DNA of 7,871 bases from Clostridia bacterium. Its GTDB lineage: Bacteria > Bacillota > Clostridia > Oscillospirales > Acutalibacteraceae. Within the stretch, counting starts at the first letter, position 1; each line of letters opens with the position of its first letter. The position numbers and the translations under genes are program-made. Shown piece after piece: positions 1-7,000 of this stretch. The stretch lies in NCBI GenBank assembly GCA_017631745.1, contig JAGBSR010000175.1:1-7871 (forward strand). Direction: 5' to 3'. The notes beneath the pieces are model-generated. The model was not told where the DNA came from, did no database searches, and was given only the letters and a program-made list of their open reading frames with translations.

Positions 1-870
1 ATATTCGGAGTGATTACCCTCAAGAGCGTCCCATATAGCTTTGTTCAGTTTTGAACTGCGGTCATACAAAAGAAAATCGTCACCTTTTATATCTTTGTTG
101 AGATTAAAAATCTTTTTTGCTGCCTGATTCATACTCAGCACCATAGCATGTTCATCAAGAAGAATAGGACCTTCGTTCATAGATGCTACAATCTGCTCGA
201 ATTCATCAGACTTTCTTCGAATTGATTCCATCTGACTTTTAATTTGCTTGTGCTGTTTCTTAAGCTTTGTCAGTATCGGTGCAAGCTCCTCATAAGCTAC
301 ATTATCGGCAGGGTGTTCCAGGTCAAGCTTCATAAGAGGATCTGTAACCTGTTTTGCCATTGCAAGTGAAAGTATAATCGCAACAACAGTTGCAACAAGA
401 ATAATGGCAAAAATAGCAGGTATCATCCCAAAAATCAGAGCACCTATTGTTAGCTGACTTACAGAGATACGAAGAACATCACCATTTTCAAGCAGCACAG
501 CTTCATAATAAGTTTTTTTAGTCAATGTGTCTGAGTTTCTTGAACTGCTACCTTCACCTGTTTCAAGAGCCTCGATAATTTCTTCTCTGTCAGCATGATT
601 CTCCATTTCAGCGGCATTGGCTTCGGTATCATAAAGCACAGTACCGTCAGCATCAACAATAGTAAAACGGAATACGGTAGAGTCAAAATTTTCAAAATAT
701 TCAACTCCAACCTCATTTACTGTATCAGCAACAAGAGAAAGCTCTGCTTTAAGCTGATTTATCTGCGAATCGTTGAAATAGTCGTAAAGGAAGCTTGTTG
801 CAATACCGATACTTGCAAGAAGAACAACAAGAGCAACCGTAAAGATAGAGCGAAATATCTTTTTTGTCAT
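1..870 (-). CDS. PhoR-type sensor histidine kinase, N-terminal part (cut by window edge)
   Basis: This is the membrane sensor kinase partner of the response regulator encoded just upstream. The window holds 290 codons, all open to position 1, so the HisKA and ATPase domains lie outside and kinase activity cannot be checked here. Visible order: TM1 about residues 7-28; an extracytoplasmic sensor about 29-139 containing the PAS/Cache-like FTIVDADGTVLYDT stretch and the D-R-E-I..AL..G.G..R.S.TL pattern common in Gram-positive PhoR/WalK-type kinases; TM2 about 141-171; a weak HAMP-like linker about 172-200; a charged coiled coil about 196-225; then the start of a cytoplasmic PAS domain (EFEQIVASMNEGPILLDE, about 223 onward). 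The ATG (868-870) overlaps the regulator's TGA as ATGA, and GGAG sits 8 nt upstream at 879-882, so the two are probably translationally coupled. PhoR fits the neighbouring phosphate transporter, but the exact stimulus is inferred. Confidence 0.9.
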   Translation of the reverse strand, partial: MTKKIFRSIFTVALVVLLASIGIATSFLYDYFNDSQINQLKAELSLVADTVNEVGVEYFENFDSTVFRFTIVDADGTVLYDTEANAAEMENHADREEIIEALETGEGSSSRNSDTLTKKTYYEAVLLENGDVLRISVSQLTIGALIFGMIPAIFAIILVATVVAIILSLAMAKQVTDPLMKLDLEHPADNVAYEELAPILTKLKKQHKQIKSQMESIRRKSDEFEQIVASMNEGPILLDEHAMVLSMNQAAKKIFNLNKDIKGDDFLLYDRSSKLNKAIWDALEGNHSEY

Positions 871-1541
871 ATCTCATTCTCCAATCTGTAGCCGACTCCG
901 ATTACTGTTTCAATCTGACCGCCACAGCTACCTAGCTTTTGGCGGAGAGTCTTGATATGCATATCAACAGTACGGGTTTCACCCACATAATCAACGCCCC
1001 ATATTTCACTCATAAGTTTATCTCTTGAAAATACTATGCCGGGATTTTTGATAAATAGTTTGAGCATTTTAAATTCCTTATGAGTAAGCTCAACCTTTTT
1101 ACCATTCGCAATTACCTTGTGCTCTTTTTCGTTAAGCGTAATGCCACCAACAGTAATATTATCTGAAGAAGCCTCTCTTACACTGCGACGAAGTACGGCA
1201 TTTACACGGGCAACCATTTCCATAACACCGAAGGGCTTGACAAGATAATCGTCAGCACCTGAATTAAGCCCGCTGATTTTATCCATCTCAGTACCCTTGG
1301 CAGTGGCCATAATAACGGGAATATCTTTATATGAAGGCTCCAAGCGGAGTCTTTTCAGCACCTCGATACCGTCAAGCTCAGGCATCATAATATCAAGAAT
1401 AATGAGCTCTGGAATTTCATATTTAAGTGCTTCAAGCATAGAAATACCGTCAGCAAAACCACGAGCCTTAAAGCCTGTCTGCTCTAATGTATAAACCTCT
1501 ATCTCACGTATTGTGCTGTCATCATCAACACACCATATCAT
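867..1541 (-). CDS. OmpR/PhoB-family response regulator (PhoP/PhoB-like)
   Basis: This is a two-component DNA-binding regulator of 224 residues, the normal length for the OmpR/PhoB family. The receiver domain (about 1-118) has all key residues: acidic pocket D6/D7/D8, phosphoacceptor D50 in LIILDIMMPELDG, T80 in VIMATAKG, and Y99 and K102 in ADDYLVKPF. A short linker leads to a C-terminal winged helix (about 128-222), with the recognition-helix region around RTVDMHIKTLRQKLG and the closing IETVIGVGYRLE typical of the family. The start is supported by GGGAGGG at 1548-1554, 6 nt from the ATG, and by a consensus promoter just upstream. It overlaps the kinase gene by 4 bp. Proximity to a Na+/phosphate transporter with PhoU, and to PHO-box-like repeats, argues for a phosphate-regulon role. 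Sequence alone cannot exclude another OmpR-type regulon. Confidence 0.94.
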   Translation of the reverse strand: MIWCVDDDSTIREIEVYTLEQTGFKARGFADGISMLEALKYEIPELIILDIMMPELDGIEVLKRLRLEPSYKDIPVIMATAKGTEMDKISGLNSGADDYLVKPFGVMEMVARVNAVLRRSVREASSDNITVGGITLNEKEHKVIANGKKVELTHKEFKMLKLFIKNPGIVFSRDKLMSEIWGVDYVGETRTVDMHIKTLRQKLGSCGGQIETVIGVGYRLENEI

Positions 1542-1547
1542 AATTAA

Positions 1548-1554
1548 CCCTCCC
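1548..1554 (-). promoter_or_regulatory. Ribosome binding site of the response regulator
   Basis: The minus strand reads GGGAGGG followed by TTAATT and then the ATG at 1541. This is a near-perfect anti-16S match at 6-nt spacing and fixes the regulator start. Confidence 0.85.
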
Positions 1555-1571
1555 TTACGGATGCTTTTAAG

Positions 1572-1600
1572 ATTATATTATATATTTCATTCATTTTCAA
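1572..1600 (-). promoter_or_regulatory. Consensus SigA-type promoter for the two-component operon
   Basis: On the minus strand, TTGAAA (1600-1595) and TATAAT (1577-1572) are separated by exactly 17 bp. One -35 base deviates from TTGACA and the -10 is perfect. Predicted initiation near 1565 gives a leader of about 24 nt containing only the ribosome binding site. The promoter lies in the 74-bp gap after the transporter stop codon, where I see no terminator, so the regulator genes may be transcribed both from here and by read-through from the transporter gene. Confidence 0.75.
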
Positions 1601-1615
1601 TCGGTTAGCTTTTAT

Positions 1616-3364
1616 TTATACAAATGAAAGGTACTTTTTGGTGTACGCTGTATACATAGATCTGTATACAGGGTTGTCACTGCGAAGAGTTTTAAGTGAT
1701 TCGTGAAGATTCATATTCTGCTCCTTAGTATCAATTACACAACCTGCGATATTTGAACAGTGGTCAGAAACTCTTTCCATATTGGTGATAAGGTCACTCC
1801 ATACAAAGCCTGCTTCAATACTGCATTCACCCACACGAAGACGGTCGATATGACGGGTACGAAGAAGCTCCTTCATTCTGTCGATAACCTGCTCAAGAGG
1901 TTCAACGAGCATTGCCTGCTGTGTATCCTCATTGATGAATGAGAGATAGGACATTTCAACAATTTCAGCTGTTGCACTTGAAAGTGAATCCATTTCTGCT
2001 TTTGCACCATCTGAGAAAACAATACCCTTGTCACGCATTTCCTCTGCTGATTCAAGAATGTTTACGGCGTGGTCGGAAATTCTTTCAAAGTCACCGATTG
2101 CTTTAAGAAGCATAGATGCAAGAGTACCCTCTATTTCATTAAGCTGTTTGGTACTGAGCTTAATAAGGTAAGTACCGATAACATCTTCAAGGTGGTCGGT
2201 TTTGTCTTCAATTTCACGGATCTTTTTAGCCTTATCCTTATCGTATACAGTAAGACATTCAATACTGCTCTGAAGAGCACCTGTTGCATATTCAGCCATT
2301 TCACAAGTAAGTTTATGAGCACACTCAAGAGCAATTGCAGGAGTAACGAGAAGTCTGTCATCAAGCTCTGCAGTCTTAACATCCTTATCGCCGTCAGGAA
2401 TAAGCTTGTATGCAAGCTTTTCAAGAAGACCTGACATAGGAAGAAGAAGCAAGGTACAGATAAGATTAAACAACGAGTGAGCAGTTGCAATACCTGCGTG
2501 AGTTGCTGACTCATCAAGTAAAGTGGGAGTAAATACAGATTTGACAATTGAGAAAGCACCAATACATACAACCGTACCGATTACATTAAATGAAAGATGC
2601 ACAAGAGCTGCTCTTCTTGCATTCTTGGTTGTACCTACTGATGAAAGCAAAGCGGTGATACAGGTACCGATATTCTGACCCATAATAATGGGTATTGCCG
2701 CACCGAAAGAAACTGCACCCGTTGCCGCAAGTGCCTGAAGAATACCTACAGAAGCAGAGCTTGACTGAATAACTGCAGTAAGCACAGCACCTACAAGAAC
2801 ACCGAGAATGGGATTCTTGAACATAATGAACATATCCTGGAAGGCAGGGATATCACGAAGACCTGAAACGGCATCGGACATAGTATCCATACCGAACATA
2901 AGGGTTGCAAAGCCGAGAAGAATTACACCGATATCCTTTTTCTTGTTGCTCTTTGTAAACATTGCGAAGATGATACCGATAAGAGCAAGAACAGGTGTGA
3001 AAGATGTGGGCTTGAGCAATTTCAGGAACATATTACTGCCTGAAATACCGCTAAGGCTTAAAATCCAGGCTGTAACTGTTGTACCGATATTGGCACCCAT
3101 AATTACATGGATTGCCTGCTTGAGAGTCATAAGCTTTGAGTTAACGAAGCCTACAACCATAACTGTTGTTGCTGATGAGCTCTGAATGACTGCGGTTACG
3201 CCGAGACCTGTCATCAGTCCTGCGAATTTACCAGTTGTAAGCTTACCTATCATATGCTCAAGCTTACTGCCTGCACTTCTTTCAAGGGCATCACCCATAA
3301 GGTTCATACCGAAAAGGAAAAGACACAGACCGCCGATGAGAGTTAACACGTCAAAAATATCCAT
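1616..3364 (-). CDS. Na+/phosphate cotransporter (NptA/YjbB-type) with C-terminal PhoU domain
   Basis: This inner-membrane protein belongs to the Na/Pi-cotransporter family (Pfam PF02690 type), which moves phosphate with sodium. Two inverted-topology repeats are visible, each with the family signature QSSS: AVIQSSSATTVMVVGF near residue 60 and AVIQSSSASVGILQAL near 200. Each is followed by a MGANIGTT or MGQNIGTC loop. About eight hydrophobic segments occupy residues 1-320. The cytosolic C-terminal part (about 340-560) is PhoU-like, with two metal-binding-type motifs, GDFERISDH and TNMERVSDH. The length of 582 residues is normal for transporter-PhoU fusions. I chose ATG 3362-3364 because GGAGG (3374-3378) lies 9 nt upstream; an in-frame ATG at 3371-3373 directly abuts that GGAGG and would be poorly initiated. 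It ends 74 bp before the regulator gene. In some bacteria these proteins mainly export phosphate, so direction is uncertain. Confidence 0.93.
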   Translation of the reverse strand: MDIFDVLTLIGGLCLFLFGMNLMGDALERSAGSKLEHMIGKLTTGKFAGLMTGLGVTAVIQSSSATTVMVVGFVNSKLMTLKQAIHVIMGANIGTTVTAWILSLSGISGSNMFLKLLKPTSFTPVLALIGIIFAMFTKSNKKKDIGVILLGFATLMFGMDTMSDAVSGLRDIPAFQDMFIMFKNPILGVLVGAVLTAVIQSSSASVGILQALAATGAVSFGAAIPIIMGQNIGTCITALLSSVGTTKNARRAALVHLSFNVIGTVVCIGAFSIVKSVFTPTLLDESATHAGIATAHSLFNLICTLLLLPMSGLLEKLAYKLIPDGDKDVKTAELDDRLLVTPAIALECAHKLTCEMAEYATGALQSSIECLTVYDKDKAKKIREIEDKTDHLEDVIGTYLIKLSTKQLNEIEGTLASMLLKAIGDFERISDHAVNILESAEEMRDKGIVFSDGAKAEMDSLSSATAEIVEMSYLSFINEDTQQAMLVEPLEQVIDRMKELLRTRHIDRLRVGECSIEAGFVWSDLITNMERVSDHCSNIAGCVIDTKEQNMNLHESLKTLRSDNPVYRSMYTAYTKKYLSFV

Positions 3365-3373
3365 TTGATACAT

Positions 3374-3378
3374 CCTCC
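3374..3378 (-). promoter_or_regulatory. Ribosome binding site that decides the transporter start
   Basis: The minus strand reads GGAGG, then ATGTATCAA, then ATG. The GGAGG is 9 nt from the second ATG (3364) but 0 nt from the first (3373), so the second is the probable start, giving a protein that begins MDIFDVLTL. Confidence 0.7.
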
Positions 3379-3432
3379 GAATTATAAATTAAATTATTAT
3401 TTTTACATTGTATCTATAGTTTATATCTGACG

Positions 3433-3475
3433 GGTAAAATTCAAAAGCACACTGATGTAAAATCCGTGTAAAATC
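3433..3475 (-). promoter_or_regulatory. Putative PHO-box (phased TTTTACA direct repeats) upstream of the phosphate transporter
   Basis: On the minus strand the 9-mer GATTTTACA occurs at 3475-3467 and again at 3464-3456, exactly 11 bp apart. A related TTTTACC is at 3439-3433, 23 bp further on, about two helical turns. Direct repeats of TT(A/T/C)A(C/T)A-like hexamers in an 11-bp phase are the known binding pattern of PhoP/PhoB regulators. The site sits upstream of candidate -10 elements TATAAA (3425-3420), TATAGA (3418-3413) and TACAAT (3412-3407), with no convincing -35, as expected for an activator-dependent promoter. The repeats are read directly; the regulator identity is inference. Confidence 0.55.
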
Positions 3476-3502
3476 TTAACATCATACACTTCTGAAGACA
3501 AA

Positions 3503-3541
3503 ACGAAAAACTCCGCCCTCACAACAAGGGCAGAGTTCTTT
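3503..3541 (-). terminator. Intrinsic terminator after the CotJC-like fragment
   Basis: AACTC-x-GCCCT (3509-3519) pairs with AGGGC-x-GAGTT (3527-3537) around a 7-nt loop, with a single internal mismatch. On the minus strand the stem is followed by TTTTTCGTTTTG. It starts within a few bases of the fragment's TGA at 3543-3545. The plus-strand side also has a short T run (3538-3543), so it could work weakly in both directions. It insulates the phosphate cluster from upstream transcription. Confidence 0.8.
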
Positions 3542-3542
3542 T

Positions 3543-3968
3543 TCATTTGCAGTTTTTATCAAACGCAGGGTTAAAGGCATAGAAGTTCTTTTCGTTCATC
3601 TTGTCAGTTGCAATGCGAAGTCCCTCACCAAAACGCTGATAATGCACAACCTCTCTTGCACGAAGGAACTTGATAACATCTCTGACATCGGGGTCGTCAA
3701 CAAGACGCAAAATGTTGTCATAAGTCGTTCTAGCCTTTTGCTCAGCAGCCATATTTTCGTGAAGGTCTGTAATTACATCGCCCTTTGACTGCAGGTATGC
3801 TGCCGTGAAGGGTACACCTGCTGCTGAAGCGGGATAAACACCTGTTGTGTGGTCAACGAAGTATGCATCGAAGCCGCCCTTTTTGATATCTTCAATGGAA
3901 AGGTTTCTTGTCAGCTGATAGACAAGAGTGCCTATCATTTCGAGGTGACCGAGTTCTTCTGTGCCTAT
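3543..3968 (-). pseudogene. 5'-truncated manganese catalase / CotJC-like gene
   Basis: The translation matches the central and C-terminal parts of the Mn-catalase/spore-coat CotJC family: IGTEELGHLEMIGTLVYQL, then YFVDHTTGVYPASAAGVPF, LHENMAAEQKARTTYD, a REVVHYQRFGE segment and a closing NFYAFNPAF. Intact CotJC proteins are about 190 residues; here recognisable sequence begins at the metal-ligand helix (EELGH, about 3959-3945), so roughly the first 50-65 residues, including the first ligand Glu, are missing. The frame stays open only to a TAA at 3999-4001, through residues that do not look like the family. The first ATG (3936-3938) lies inside the conserved helix and has no ribosome binding site, and a strong terminator lies just upstream. 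Most likely a remnant; a short expressed protein starting at 3938 (131 residues) cannot be excluded. Confidence 0.75.
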
Positions 3969-4002
3969 AGATGTTTTAAAATGGTTATCTCGTTCAGTTT
4001 AA

Positions 4003-4036
4003 ACACAAAAAAATGCACCTCCGAAGAGGTGCATTT
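4003..4036 (-). terminator. Strong intrinsic terminator of the surface-protein gene
   Basis: A perfect 11-bp inverted repeat (arms 4011-4021 and 4026-4036) encloses four bases that read TTCG on the minus strand, giving a C(UUCG)G tetraloop. The stem is followed by an 8-nt T run and then GTGTTTAAAC. It begins 4 bp after the stop codon of the large gene (TAA, 4041-4043). Confidence 0.93.
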
Positions 4037-4040
4037 AATC

Positions 4041-7000
4041 TTAATAGTGAGCTACGCCGCATTCACAAATGGGATTGATTTTGAAGAGCTTTGAGAAGAA
4101 TTTAACTATCTTCCAGATAAAGCCGATAAATCCGCCCTTGTGACAAAGATGGTCACACACTTCGTCTGTGGGTTCGTCAGGTGTGTCGGGTGTGGGTTCT
4201 TCGGGAGCGGGCTTTTCAAATTCGTGTCCGCAGCCGTTATCACACTTATAGTCACCGTCTGCATCTGTGTGAGTGAGCATGGTACCTTCAGCTGTAACTA
4301 TATCTGTTGCACCACAATTGTGATCGCAAGCTGCTGTCTTTGTACCGTCAGCAGTGCAGGTTGCATCTTCGTTGTAGGTATATTCACTGAATGAGTGCTT
4401 GAGTGCATCAATTGCTCTTTCATCTGTTTCGTTACAGCCGTTATCACAAATAGCTACTTCCTTACCCTCAACACCGCAAGCAGGAGCATCAACTACTTCG
4501 TACTTTGTGAAGGAGTGTCTGAGAGCTTCGATTTCTTTTTCATCAGTTGCACCGCAACCGTTGTCACAAGCTGCAACTTCCTTACCTGCCTTACCACAAG
4601 CAGGAGCTTCGACTACTTCGTACTTTGTGAAGGAGTGTCTGAGAGCTTCGATAGCCTTTTCGTCTGTTGCACCGCAACCGTTGTCACAATAAGCTACTTC
4701 CTTACCTTCTACACCGCACTTTGCTTCTTCTGTTACTTCGTACTTTGTAAAGGTGTGAGTGAGAGCTGAATTTTCAACCTCTCTTGTAAGAACCTTGCCG
4801 CAGGAACTGCAGGTTGCTGATTCAACAGCATTCTTTCCGCACTTTGCTTCTTCGGTCAGTTCATATCTGGGTCCGCCATGGTAACCGTTAAAGCAGCTTT
4901 CTGCCGCAGTGAAAATATTATATACGCTTCTTTCAAGACCTTCAAGGTCTGCAGCAGATGTATCGGGATCAGCCTTCAGCTTTTCAATATCTGACTTGAT
5001 TTGTTCAAGCTTTGCCTTTCTTTCGTCTGTGAGGTATTCATCAGCGAACTTTTCTTCGATTTCAGCAATAGTCTCATCAATATGTGTGTAGTCAGCCTTA
5101 ACTGCAGTGCCGTCTGCGATGCCTTCTTCAACTACCTCAATAAACCCGCTAATCTGTCTTATCATCTGGCTGACAGTATCTTCTTCACCTTTGATAAAAC
5201 GGTGGTTTTCATCCAAACTAAAGAAATTAATTACATTATTAACCTCTTGCATCATACTGTCTGTAAGGTTTTCATCAAGATAACCCTTAACCTTTTCGAG
5301 CAGTTCTTTAAATTCCGCATAGTTAGAGGCTCTTTCTACGAGCTCAATCTTTGTATCTTTACAGATTGAGCAAGTGTAAGTGTAACAACCTTCTTCTGTC
5401 CTGGTAGGTCTTGTAAATGCACCTTCACCCCATTCGTGAGCACATTCATAGCCGCAGACATCACATACACCGTCGGTATATTTTTCGTGAGGACATTCGT
5501 AGCCGCAGTAACACTTATCTTCTGTTAAGGTGTGGGCATCTTCTTCTGCTATATCACCACAGGAGCATTCCTTCCAGTGCTTTTCGCTGTCATATTTCCA
5601 CTCGCCTGTAAAGTCGCAGGTATGAATAACTACGCCGCAGATTCCACAGATTTTACCGGTCTGGTCCGCATGGTCACATACAGCATCGCAGCTTTCCTTT
5701 GCACAAATGCCGCTGCCGTCTGACCAGTCATGGTCATCAATATTCACTGTTACGGAGCTTTCGAAGGTGTACAACGGATTTGTATCCCAGTTACAGGGAA
5801 CGTTTACAACAGACAGCTGCGGACAATCCATGAACGCATCTTCGCCGATTTCGGTGACACTGTCAGGAATAGTTACATCCATAAGGCTTCCGTTCCATGC
5901 GAATGCTTCCATGCCAATAGTTTTAACGCCCTGAGAAATAATTACAGTGGTCAGATTATAGCATCCGACGAATGCATACTCACCGATAGTTGTAACATTA
6001 CCGGGAATATTGACCTCGGTAAGATAAGAATCGGAAAATACATAGTCACCAATTTTTGTCATCGTTTCAGGAAGCTCAATAGAGGTCAGCTTAAAGCAAC
6101 CGCTGAGCATATAGTCGCCCATTTCAGTAATACTGCCCGGGAGATTGAGAACTTCAAGATTTCCACAAAACCAAAAAGCATAGTCTCCGATAGTTGTCAC
6201 ACCTTCAGAAAGTGTGATAGCTTTGATTTTTGTATTCTCCCAAAATGCATACTCAGCAATAGTAGTCACACCGGCAGGAGTAGTAAATTCGGCATCATCC
6301 TTGCCGCAGGGATATCTTACCAGAACGGTGCCGTCACCGTTATACAGTACACCGTCTATATCCTTGTAAGCGGTGTTGCCTTCATCCACAAATATGTCGG
6401 TCAGAGACGGACAACTTGCAAAGGTGTTTTTTTCCAGTTCAGTCACACCGGCAGGCAGAGTAATCTGCTTTAAAGCTGAACAGTTATGGAATATATTAGA
6501 ATCTAAACTTCTCAGACAACTATCCTCAGCAAAAGTTACTGACGCCAGCTTATTGCAATTTGCAAAAGCACAATATCCCATGGTCTCCACAGAGGCAGGG
6601 ACAGTGACAGCTTCAATCTTATTAAAGCCGTGAAATACCGTTTCGCCGATTCCGGTCACGCCCTCGGAAATAATCAGAGAAGTTACATTATCACTGATGT
6701 CATTCCACGGTCTGTCCATATAAGTATTATAATCAGCCGTCGCGCCGCTGCCGACAACAGCAAAAGTGCCGTTGGTTTCGTCATAGGTCCAGATAACACT
6801 CTGCTCGCCGCCTTCGTTGGTGGCCGCACCGCAATATCCGCCGGCAATACCACAGACAGTACACTTACCGTCTGCAAAAATATGACCTGTTTCTTCTGCT
6901 ATATCACCGCAGGAGCATTCCTTCCAGTGCTTTTCGCTGTCATATTTCCATTCACCGCTGAAATCGCAGGTGTGGAATGATTTACCACAGATGTCACAAA

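Noticed and set aside
2131..2571. Minus-strand open frame of 146 codons inside the transporter gene
   Set aside because: It is an out-of-frame shadow of the PhoU-domain coding region, with Leu/Ser-rich low-complexity content and no family match.
3371..3373. Upstream ATG as start of the Na+/phosphate transporter
   Set aside because: The GGAGG directly touches this ATG, leaving no spacer; the ATG at 3362-3364 has a workable 9-nt spacing. The difference is only three residues.
3999..4040. A separate promoter for the CotJC-like fragment
   Set aside because: The stretch is mostly the terminator and its T run; I see no -35/-10 pair at acceptable spacing and no ribosome binding site before 3938.
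4395..4769. Plus-strand open frames of 97-124 codons across the Cys-repeat array
   Set aside because: They mirror the tandem coding repeats of the minus-strand gene, have no ribosome binding sites and no family resemblance; the minus frame has clear domain structure.
4258..4860. Possible CRISPR array
   Set aside because: The period is 120 bp with conservation throughout each unit and no variable spacers between short repeats; it is coding sequence in one continuous frame.
5730..6473. Plus-strand open frame of 247 codons
   Set aside because: It is antisense to the leucine-rich repeats; the periodic coding sequence avoids stops in the opposite frame by chance. No promoter, ribosome binding site or recognisable protein.
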